From: an uncultured Ruminococcus sp.
GTDB lineage: Bacteria; Bacillota; Clostridia; Oscillospirales; Ruminococcaceae
Reading direction: 5' to 3'
NCBI GenBank assembly: GCA_900319195.1
Contig: ONNL01000110.1
Span: 1-6,990, forward strand
DNA: 6,990 nt
Positions 1-6,039 of this stretch are shown piece by piece (the first letter of the stretch is position 1; every line of letters starts with the position of its first letter). The translations under genes and the position numbers were made by a program. Under the pieces are notes generated by a model. That model was not told where the DNA came from. It saw nothing but the letters and a program-made list of their open reading frames with translations, and searched no databases.

Positions 1-29
1 GCGTGCTTTCGCACTACAAGAGGGATTGA
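1..29 (+). CDS. possible 3' end of a rightward gene cut by the window edge
   Basis: Reading frame 3 ends in a TGA at 27-29 after the residues VLSHYKRD, and a hairpin with a T-run starts two bases later. A stop codon directly in front of an intrinsic terminator is the usual end of a bacterial transcription unit, which is the only reason for this call. Eight codons are too few to identify a product. The frame 1 reading instead runs to a TGA at 97-99, through the hairpin, so the true frame is uncertain. Confidence 0.25.
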
Positions 30-30
30 C

Positions 31-59
31 GCAGCATATGCTGTGCATAGCTGCTTTTT
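31..59 (+). terminator. rho-independent terminator of an upstream rightward gene
   Basis: GCAGC (31-35) pairs with GCTGC (50-54). After one bulged A at 36, TATGC (37-41) pairs with GCATA (45-49) around a TGT loop, giving about ten base pairs. The stem is followed by TTTTT (55-59). The T-run lies only on the right side, so the element works for rightward transcription. It would separate the gene to the left from the convergent flippase gene. On the leftward strand the hairpin is not followed by Ts, so it is not a good terminator for the flippase. Confidence 0.6.
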
Positions 60-118
60 CTCAGAAGAGGTTTTTAGAGATGCCCTTTATACCGCCTGAG
101 CGGATAATGGTCGGGGAC

Positions 119-1546
119 TTATCTTTTCAGCAGCTTTTTCGCCGTCATGAGCAGAGCTTGTCCGTTTATAACGAGTATCACCGCCGTGAAGAGTATTATC
201 CACAGCATACGGAGCGGTGCACTGAAAATTATGATACAGCACATTGCTATGATAACAGCCGTATTTATCATTGTTTTTACGGCATTGAAGCGGAACGGCA
301 CATAATAACGTGCATCGCATATCCTTATCCAGAAGCATATAAAGTAGCTGAGGAAGGTAGCAAGGGCTGCTCCCTGTATACCAAGCTCGGGAATGAGGAA
401 ATAGTTCATGACGAGGTTTACGGAGCAGGCTGCGAATGCCGTCCAGCCTGAGTTTTTCGTGTGCTTTGTCGCGGAGTAGATACTGCCGAGGAACTGGTCA
501 AGGCTCATGAAGATAACAGAAGCGGTCAGCAGCGGAGTGTAGATGTAGACCGTGCTGTATTCCGAGTAGTTTGACGAGGTGACGAGCAGCGAGGTGACAG
601 GCTGTATTATGAGGAGCAGACCTGCGGAGGCTATGAACAGCACAGCCTCATATGCCGAGTATACGCGTTCGTAGAAGCGGTTTCTGTCCGCGGAATCGTT
701 CTCAGTTATCGCTGACATATTCCATGCCTGAAAGAAAACGGTCGAAACGACGGAAATAAGGTTCGGGATACGGTTAGCGTAGTCGTAGATACCTGCGGCA
801 GCCTTGCCGAGTACAGCGTGGTCGCTGTGCATTTTGCTTATGAAGATACGGTCGGAGAGGCTGGTGATAGTCCACATTACTATCGTGGGTATCAGCGGAG
901 CGGCAAATCTCATCATCTCGCCTGCAAGGGACTTGCTGAAATACCTTGTTGACGCGAATTTGTTAAGGTCAGCCACAACGAACAGGAATATCGCTGAGCC
1001 GAGGTCGGAGCAGATAACCGCCAGCATGAAGCCCTTTACGCCCCAGTGCAGTACCGAGATGAATATGATGTTGAAGATGAACAGCGTGAGAGTCGCAAGT
1101 ATTCCGTCAAGCGAGAACAGCTTTACCATATCTCGTGCGCGGATAAACTGCTGGCACAGCATTCTGAGCGAGGAGGCGGTTATGTAGACTATCAGCAGTC
1201 CCGTATAGCCGTCTATGAAATCGAGGAAGGATATGTGCCTGAGCAGAGGTACAGCCGCCGTCATGAGCACCATTCCCGTAAGAGTTATGGCTGCGGAGGT
1301 GGTGAATACCTCGTGCTTGTCGTATTTTTTCTCAAGCCCGAAGCGGATGAGGTACTCCTGAAGTGCAAATGTGAAGATAGGCTGCAAAAACAGCGCTATC
1401 GTTTCGAGCATACCCTTTACACCCGAGTCAGAAGGGCTGATATTCGCGGAATAGAGCCTTGAAAGGAAGATCACAAGTATTTTTGAGCCGAATACACCGA
1501 TACCGAATACGACAGTGTTCAGGGCGAGCTTTTTATATTTATTCAT
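119..1546 (-). CDS. polysaccharide/oligosaccharide flippase family membrane protein (Wzx/MVF-like)
   Basis: A 475-aa integral membrane protein, predicted to move lipid-linked sugar chains or a related polyprenyl-linked precursor across the cytoplasmic membrane. I count about 14 hydrophobic segments, starting at residues 8-28 and 42-62 and ending near 445-465, which fits the 14-helix MOP/Wzx fold. The central stretch around residues 232-280 carries SDRIFISKM, then GIYDYANRIPNL and FFQAWNMSAI. This is the typical SDR..I / aGiY..A.kip / fqAW pattern of polysaccharide biosynthesis proteins. The C-terminus is basic (KKLLKR). The ATG at 1546 is preceded by ACGGAG (1560-1555 on this strand) with 8-nt spacing, and by a good promoter 28 bp further up. 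No glycosyltransferase genes are visible, so the substrate cannot be named. A capsule, teichoic-acid-like or other cell-wall precursor is possible. The family is secure; the exact role is not. Confidence 0.85.
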   Translation of the reverse strand: MNKYKKLALNTVVFGIGVFGSKILVIFLSRLYSANISPSDSGVKGMLETIALFLQPIFTFALQEYLIRFGLEKKYDKHEVFTTSAAITLTGMVLMTAAVPLLRHISFLDFIDGYTGLLIVYITASSLRMLCQQFIRARDMVKLFSLDGILATLTLFIFNIIFISVLHWGVKGFMLAVICSDLGSAIFLFVVADLNKFASTRYFSKSLAGEMMRFAAPLIPTIVMWTITSLSDRIFISKMHSDHAVLGKAAAGIYDYANRIPNLISVVSTVFFQAWNMSAITENDSADRNRFYERVYSAYEAVLFIASAGLLLIIQPVTSLLVTSSNYSEYSTVYIYTPLLTASVIFMSLDQFLGSIYSATKHTKNSGWTAFAACSVNLVMNYFLIPELGIQGAALATFLSYFICFWIRICDARYYVPFRFNAVKTMINTAVIIAMCCIIIFSAPLRMLWIILFTAVILVINGQALLMTAKKLLKR

Positions 1547-1580
1547 GATACACGCTCCGTATACATATTTACTCTATTAT

Positions 1581-1609
1581 AGTATAACACAAAATCCTGC
1601 AAATGTCAT
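1581..1609 (-). promoter_or_regulatory. sigma-A-type promoter of the flippase gene
   Basis: On the leftward strand the -35 is ATGACA (1609-1604, 5 of 6 to consensus) and the -10 is TATACT (1586-1581, 5 of 6), with the optimal 17-bp spacer. An overlapping TATAAT at 1581-1576 could act as an alternative -10 but has no matching -35. Transcription would begin near 1574, leaving a 5' leader of about 28 nt that carries the ACGGAG ribosome binding site. Confidence 0.7.
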
Positions 1610-1659
1610 CACAAAATTTGCTGATTTGGGTCACTCGCACGGCAAAAATTGTAAATGTA

Positions 1660-1680
1660 TTTTGTTGAAATTCAACAAAA
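1660..1680. repeat. perfect palindrome, candidate operator
   Basis: TTTTGTTGAA (1660-1669) and its exact reverse complement TTCAACAAAA (1671-1680) flank a single central A. With a one-base centre and AT-rich arms it looks more like a binding site for a dimeric regulator than an RNA hairpin or terminator, and no T-run follows. Its centre lies roughly 95 bp upstream of the inferred flippase transcription start and about 120 bp upstream of the inferred operon start. The regulator is unknown. Confidence 0.5.
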
Positions 1681-1720
1681 AGTTCCTGACGAAAATCCGA
1701 TTAAGTCCCTAAAAATAGAT

Positions 1721-1742
1721 TATTGTTGATGATTCGATAAAA
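1721..1742. repeat. degenerate second copy of the palindrome
   Basis: This stretch repeats the left half-site TTGTTGA (1723-1729, against 1662-1668) and retains ATTC and the terminal AAAA of the right half. Allowing one inserted base, about 17 of 21 positions match the palindrome at 1660-1680. The offset is 61 bp, close to six helical turns, so two dimers could sit on the same DNA face. It is weaker than the first copy and could be AT-rich coincidence. Confidence 0.3.
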
Positions 1743-1757
1743 TTTGCACTTTTTCAC

Positions 1758-1786
1758 TTTATTTTCTGCGGCAAATGTAGTATAAT
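1758..1786 (+). promoter_or_regulatory. probable promoter of the activase-dehydratase-PSD operon
   Basis: A perfect TATAAT lies at 1781-1786 and would start transcription near 1793. The hexamer 17 bp upstream (TTTATT, 1758-1763) matches the -35 consensus at only 3 of 6 positions, so the promoter may be weak or activator-dependent. The inferred leader is about 83 nt and includes the hairpin at 1805-1844. Confidence 0.5.
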
Positions 1787-1804
1787 AATTCTATATATTT
1801 TATC

Positions 1805-1844
1805 ATGGAGTCCTGTCGCTTCGGACGGGATAAGGCTCATTTTT
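1805..1844 (+). promoter_or_regulatory. leader hairpin with T-run, possible attenuator
   Basis: TCCTGTC (1811-1817) pairs with GACGGGA (1824-1830) around a GCTTCG loop, seven pairs with one G-U. An outer helix of ATGGAG (1805-1810, one G bulged) with CTCAT (1836-1840) closes it across a five-base TAAGG bulge. TTTTT (1840-1844) follows immediately. A hairpin plus T-run between promoter and first gene resembles a transcription attenuator. The bulge and weak closing pairs make it an imperfect terminator, and I see no clear competing antiterminator or known riboswitch. Confidence 0.35.
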
Positions 1845-1865
1845 CGGAATGGCTGCGATCATATT

Positions 1866-1871
1866 GAGGTG
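1866..1871 (+). promoter_or_regulatory. ribosome binding site fixing the start of the activase gene
   Basis: GAGGTG lies 4 nt before the ATG at 1876 (GAGG is 6 nt away). The in-frame upstream ATG at 1849 has only a CGGA touching it, with no usable spacing. The protein family also begins just before the GIDVGSTT phosphate loop, as it does from 1876. The start is therefore placed at 1876, nine codons downstream of the longest frame. Confidence 0.8.
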
Positions 1872-1875
1872 TAAA

Positions 1876-4806
1876 ATGGCAGAAAAATATTCACTCGGAA
1901 TAGATGTCGGCTCAACAACGGTAAAGACCGTTATCACCGACACAGAGGGAAATATCTTATATTCAAAATATCAGCGTCATATGTCAAGGGTGAAGGAGGT
2001 GGTGACGGACCAGCTCAAGCTTATCCGCTCAGACTACCCCGACAGCAGCTTTACTGTCGCTATAACAGGCTCGGCAGGTCTCGGACTTGCAAACTCGGCA
2101 GGTATCTCCTTTGTGCAGGAGGTCCATGCGGCATTTCTTGCTGTAAAGAAGAAGCAGCCCGACGCTGACGTAGTTATCGAGCTCGGCGGCGAGGACGCAA
2201 AGATAATCTTCCTTACGGGCGGCGTTGAGCAGCGAATGAACGGCTCCTGTGCAGGCGGTACGGGCGCATTCATCGACCAGATGGCTACTCTTCTCGGAAT
2301 TTCCGCGGACGAGCTTGACAGGCTCTCGCTCCGTGCAGAGAAGAAATACCCGATAGCTTCACGCTGCGGAGTATTCGCAAAATCAGATATACAGCCGCTT
2401 CTCAATCAGGGAGCAAGGCACGAGGACGTTGCCGCAAGTATCTTTCAGGCTGTTGTTGACCAGACCGTATCGGGACTCGCTCAGGGACGCTCTATCGAGG
2501 GAAAGGTGCTCTTTCTCGGTGGACCTCTGCACTTCCTCAGCGGACTTAAAAAGGCATTCGTGGATACTCTCGGACTTGACTCCGAGCACGCGGTATTTCC
2601 CGAGGAAGCGCCTGTTTTCGTGGCATACGGAAGTGCGCTCTACGCTCAGACGGCATCTGAGCCCTGCGGAATAGACGAGCTTATCGGCAAGATAGCAAGT
2701 GCAAAGGCTGCGGACAATATCGTAACAGGCGAGCCGCTTTTTGCCTCACAGACGGAGTACGACGAGTTCATCGACCGCCACATGAAGTTCGACCTCGGCT
2801 ATGCAGACCTCCGCAGGTATGAGGGCGACGCATACCTCGGTATCGACGCAGGCTCGACCACTACAAAGCTCGTGCTCATTACAGATGACGGAAGGATACT
2901 CTATAACTACTACGCTTCAAATCAGGGACAGCCGCTCGACAAGGTAGTTGAGCAGCTCAGGAAGATATATGCCGAAATGAACCCGAAGATAAACATCAAG
3001 GGCTCGGCTGTCACGGGTTACGGCGAGGATCTCATAAAGGCAGGACTTTCGATAGATTTCGGTATCGTTGAGACTGTCGCACACTTCAAGGCGGCTTCAT
3101 ATTTCTGCCCCGACGTTGATTTCATCATTGACATCGGCGGACAGGACATCAAGTGCTTTAAGATAAAGAATCACACGATAGACAGCATTATGCTCAACGA
3201 AGCCTGTTCATCGGGCTGCGGCTCGTTCATACAGACGTTTGCGATGGCTCTCGGATATGATATTGCGGAGTTCTCTCAGCTCGGACTTTTCGCTCAGCAC
3301 CCTGTTGACCTCGGCTCGCGCTGCACGGTTTTCATGAACAGCTCAGTAAAGCAGGCTCAGAAGGACGGCGCTACCGTTGAGGACATCTCCGCAGGTCTTT
3401 CGTCGTCGATAATCAAGAACGCCATTTACAAGGTTATACGTGCAAAATCGCCCGACGAGCTCGGAAAGAATATCGTCGTACAGGGCGGCACCTTCCTCAA
3501 TGACGCGGTGCTGCGCTCGTTTGAAAAGGAGCTCGGACGCAATGTTATCCGTCCTGCTATCTCGGGACTTATGGGAGCATTCGGCTGTGCGCTCTATGCA
3601 AAGGAGCATTGCAGCGCGGAGACCTCGTCCCTCATTTCAAGTGATGAGCTTGAAGGCTTCTCATATACATCACGCTCGGCAAACTGCGGCGGCTGTACCG
3701 CAAACTGTCAGCTCAACATAATCAACTTCGGCAAGGGACGTAACTTCATCTCGGGCAACCGCTGCGACAAGGGCGCTGGAAAAGCAGGCAAGAATAAGGT
3801 GCCTAACCTCTATGAATACAAGTATAACAGCATAGTTTCACTTGTGAATAAGGGACAGCCGAAGCACCCTCGCGCAAAGGTAGGACTTCCGCTCGCGCTC
3901 AGCTACTATGAGCAGATGCCATTCTGGTACACTCTTTTCACGGAGCTTGGCTTTGAGGTCGTTTTCTCCGACGAGAGCTCGCGTCAGATGTACTACCTCG
4001 GACAACATACTATCCCCTCGGATACCGTCTGCTATCCTGCAAAGCTCACTCACGGACATATCGAAAATCTGCTCGACAAGGGCGTGGACTTCATTTTCTA
4101 CCCCTGCATGAGCTATAATCTCGACGAGGGCGACAGCGACAACCACTTCAACTGCCCTGTTGTTGCATATTATCCCGAGCTTCTGCTTGCAAACAACCCG
4201 AGGCTCAATGATGAGAATTTCGTTCACCCGTATCTTGACCTCAACATCAGAAAGAATGTGCTGAAGGTGCTGAAAAAGTCGCTTGCAAGGTTCAATGTCG
4301 GCGGAATGATAGCGAGTGCTGTTGACAAGGCTTACAAGGCACTTGAGACCTATCACCTCAACGTCGCTGCGAAGGCAAGGGAGATAATCGAGCAGGCTCG
4401 CGCTGAAAAGCGCCATATAATCGTGCTTTCGGGTCGTCCCTACCATATTGACAAGGAGATAAACCACGGTATCCACAAGCTGATAACAAGTCTCGGAATG
4501 GCTGTTGTCACCGAGGACAGCGTCGCACATCTTGCACGTACTCCTCACCTCAATGTCCTCAATCAGTGGACATATCACTCGAGACTATACCGTGCGGCTG
4601 AATACGTTACAACTCAGCCCGATATGCAGCTCATACAGCTCGTTTCATTCGGCTGCGGAATCGACGCGGTGACAAGTGATGAGGTGCGCTCGATACTTGA
4701 AAGCAAGGGAAAGCTGTACACTCAGCTCAAAATAGATGAGATAAACAATCTCGGCGCTGCAAGGATAAGACTGCGAAGCCTTGTTGCCGCAATTGAAAAG
4801 AGGTAA
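1876..4806 (+). CDS. tandem acyl-CoA dehydratase activase (BcrAD_BadFG) / DUF2229 fusion protein
   Basis: A 976-aa cytoplasmic protein of the 2-hydroxyacyl-CoA dehydratase activator superfamily. Relatives couple ATP hydrolysis to delivery of a low-potential electron from a [4Fe-4S] cluster. Activase domain 1 (about 5-258) has GIDVGSTT (8-15), GGEDAKI and SCAGGTG, with Cys125 and Cys164. Activase domain 2 (about 319-577) has GIDAGSTTTK (D324), GGQDIK and ACSSGCG, with Cys444 and Cys483. Both Cys pairs are 39 residues apart, the same spacing as Cys127/Cys166 recalled for HgdC, so both cluster sites look intact. A CGGCTANC motif (604-611) and Cys630 follow. From about 666 comes a DUF2229/dehydratase-like half with VCYPAK (Cys719), FYPCMSY (Cys744), Cys760, SGRPYHIDKE (852-861) and FGCG (Cys927). 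The next gene lies 3 nt downstream in the same frame. The family is clear. The substrate is unknown and a true dehydratase function is not shown. Confidence 0.9.
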   Translation: MAEKYSLGIDVGSTTVKTVITDTEGNILYSKYQRHMSRVKEVVTDQLKLIRSDYPDSSFTVAITGSAGLGLANSAGISFVQEVHAAFLAVKKKQPDADVVIELGGEDAKIIFLTGGVEQRMNGSCAGGTGAFIDQMATLLGISADELDRLSLRAEKKYPIASRCGVFAKSDIQPLLNQGARHEDVAASIFQAVVDQTVSGLAQGRSIEGKVLFLGGPLHFLSGLKKAFVDTLGLDSEHAVFPEEAPVFVAYGSALYAQTASEPCGIDELIGKIASAKAADNIVTGEPLFASQTEYDEFIDRHMKFDLGYADLRRYEGDAYLGIDAGSTTTKLVLITDDGRILYNYYASNQGQPLDKVVEQLRKIYAEMNPKINIKGSAVTGYGEDLIKAGLSIDFGIVETVAHFKAASYFCPDVDFIIDIGGQDIKCFKIKNHTIDSIMLNEACSSGCGSFIQTFAMALGYDIAEFSQLGLFAQHPVDLGSRCTVFMNSSVKQAQKDGATVEDISAGLSSSIIKNAIYKVIRAKSPDELGKNIVVQGGTFLNDAVLRSFEKELGRNVIRPAISGLMGAFGCALYAKEHCSAETSSLISSDELEGFSYTSRSANCGGCTANCQLNIINFGKGRNFISGNRCDKGAGKAGKNKVPNLYEYKYNSIVSLVNKGQPKHPRAKVGLPLALSYYEQMPFWYTLFTELGFEVVFSDESSRQMYYLGQHTIPSDTVCYPAKLTHGHIENLLDKGVDFIFYPCMSYNLDEGDSDNHFNCPVVAYYPELLLANNPRLNDENFVHPYLDLNIRKNVLKVLKKSLARFNVGGMIASAVDKAYKALETYHLNVAAKAREIIEQARAEKRHIIVLSGRPYHIDKEINHGIHKLITSLGMAVVTEDSVAHLARTPHLNVLNQWTYHSRLYRAAEYVTTQPDMQLIQLVSFGCGIDAVTSDEVRSILESKGKLYTQLKIDEINNLGAARIRLRSLVAAIEKR
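4798..4803 (+). promoter_or_regulatory. ribosome binding site of the dehydratase-like gene, inside the end of the previous gene
   Basis: AAGAGG overlaps the last codons of the upstream gene and lies 6 nt before the ATG at 4810. It supports independent or re-initiated translation of the second protein, rather than a sequencing error or simple read-through of the TAA at 4804-4806. Confidence 0.75.
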
Positions 4807-4809
4807 AAA

Positions 4810-6039
4810 ATGTCGGATCACGTTAAATTTACCGAGGACATGATAAAGACACATACTATCCTCGTCCCCGATATGCTGCCCATTCATTTCAAGCTGATAA
4901 TCGGCATTTTTGAGGCGAAGGGCTATAAAATGGAACTGCTCACAAACAGGTCGAGGGCGGTAGTCGATGAGGGACTGAAAAACGTTCACAACGATGCCTG
5001 CTATCCTGCACTGCTTGTAATAGGACAGTTCATGGACGCGCTCAAAAGCGGAAAATATGACCTTGACAAGACCGCTCTGCTGATAACACAGACGGGTGGC
5101 GGCTGTCGTGCGTCTAACTATATCCACCTGCTGAGAAAGGCTGTTGAGAAGAATTATCCGCAGATACCCGTTGTCTCGCTCAATTTCAGCGGACTTGAAA
5201 AGGACAGCGCTTTCAGGATCTCGGCAGGAATGTTCCTGAAAATGCTCTATGCGGTGCTCTACGGTGACCTGCTTATGAGTTGCTATAACAAGTGCCGTTC
5301 ATATGAGGTTAACAAGGGCGACTCAAAAAAAGTGCTTGATAAGCTGCAGGACAGGCTCGGGAATATCTTCCGTACGGGAAGCAATGAATATATGAAAACA
5401 AAGAAGCTCTACCGCGAGATACTCGATGAATTTGCGGCTATAAAGCAGAGCGGCGAGAAGAAGGTAAGAGTCGGCATAGTGGGCGAGATATACGTAAAAT
5501 ATTCACCGCTTGCAAACAACGACCTCGAAAACTTCCTCATCTCAGAGGGCTGTGAGCCTGTTGTGCCGTCACTGCTCGAGTTTGTAATGTACTGCGCGGC
5601 AGGGACCTTCAACGACGCGAGGATATACAACCATGTCACCAAAGAATCAATTTTCAACAAGATAGGCTACGACCTTATTTACAGCAAGCAGAAGGAGCTC
5701 ATAAAGGTGATGAAGGAGCAGGGCAGCTTTGAGCCGCTCCACGATTTCGAGTACCTGCGCTCGCTTGCGGACAAATACATCAATCAGGGCGTGGTAATGG
5801 GCGAGGGTTGGCTGATACCTGCTGAAATGGCGGCACTTGCAAAGTCCGGAGTCAAGAACATAATCTGCACTCAGCCGTTTGGCTGTCTGCCGAATCATAT
5901 CGTTGCAAAGGGTATGTCGAGAGCTATCAAGAACGACAATCCCGACGCGAATATAGTCGCTATCGACTATGACCCGGGCGCAACCCGTGTCAATCAGGAA
6001 AACCGAATCAAGCTCATGCTTGCCAATGCAAAGCTATGA
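4810..6039 (+). CDS. 2-hydroxyacyl-CoA dehydratase D-component-like iron-sulfur protein
   Basis: A 409-aa cytoplasmic protein resembling the HGD-D/HgdB family, whose members hold an iron-sulfur cluster that receives the electron from an activase. It opens with THTILVPDMLPIHFKL (about 14-29). Likely cluster cysteines lie in NDACYPALL (Cys64), GGGCRASNY (Cys99) and CTQPFGCLPNH (Cys353, Cys359); Cys158, Cys162 and Cys248 are further candidates. A Rossmann-like VRVGIVGEIYVKY follows at about 219-231, and the C-terminus has AIDYDPGATRVNQENR. Many clostridial homologues carry this region as the last third of one ~1400-aa chain that includes the activase part. Here it is separate, in the same frame, after one stop codon. 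Its catalytic role is unknown. A dehydratase, or a small-molecule reductase like the double-cubane cluster proteins, are both possible. No CoA-transferase or electron-transfer flavoprotein gene is nearby to indicate a fermentation pathway. Confidence 0.85.
   Translation: MSDHVKFTEDMIKTHTILVPDMLPIHFKLIIGIFEAKGYKMELLTNRSRAVVDEGLKNVHNDACYPALLVIGQFMDALKSGKYDLDKTALLITQTGGGCRASNYIHLLRKAVEKNYPQIPVVSLNFSGLEKDSAFRISAGMFLKMLYAVLYGDLLMSCYNKCRSYEVNKGDSKKVLDKLQDRLGNIFRTGSNEYMKTKKLYREILDEFAAIKQSGEKKVRVGIVGEIYVKYSPLANNDLENFLISEGCEPVVPSLLEFVMYCAAGTFNDARIYNHVTKESIFNKIGYDLIYSKQKELIKVMKEQGSFEPLHDFEYLRSLADKYINQGVVMGEGWLIPAEMAALAKSGVKNIICTQPFGCLPNHIVAKGMSRAIKNDNPDANIVAIDYDPGATRVNQENRIKLMLANAKL

Larger units (their letters stand above)
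1547..1875. other. divergent intergenic control region
   Basis: This 329-bp AT-rich gap separates two divergent transcription units and contains no convincing gene. It holds the leftward flippase promoter, a palindrome pair, a rightward -10 element and a leader hairpin, each listed separately. The 8-mer GCAAATGT occurs at 1599-1606, beside the leftward -35, and again at 1771-1778, directly before the rightward -10. Bases 1610-1659 show nothing I can interpret. Confidence 0.8.

Noticed and set aside
92..103. CCGC-CTGA-GCGG mini-hairpin as a terminator for the leftward flippase gene
   Set aside because: There are only four base pairs and no T-run follows on the leftward strand. No clear flippase terminator was found between 1 and 118.
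26..451. Open frame of 141 codons on the + strand, antisense to the flippase end
   Set aside because: It would begin at a TTG within the terminator flank and reads through the hairpin. The peptide has no recognisable family and opposes a clear membrane protein gene.
1046..1462. Open frame of 138 codons on the + strand within the flippase gene
   Set aside because: The peptide is rich in charged residues, Arg and Tyr, as expected from the antisense of hydrophobic codons. No family is recognised.
1515..1712. 65-codon + strand frame across the intergenic region
   Set aside because: It starts inside the oppositely oriented flippase gene and runs through the leftward promoter and the palindrome. 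It has no Shine-Dalgarno or recognisable product.
1849..1875. Longer N-terminus of the activase from ATG 1849
   Set aside because: It has no ribosome binding site at usable spacing, and the added residues MAAIILRCK fall outside the family's usual N-terminus. The ATG at 1876 has a good GAGGTG.
3838..4578. Long open frame of 246 codons on the - strand, opposite the activase gene
   Set aside because: It lies wholly inside a well-supported gene. It looks like a by-product of that gene's codon bias, with no recognisable domain and no sensible ribosome binding site context.
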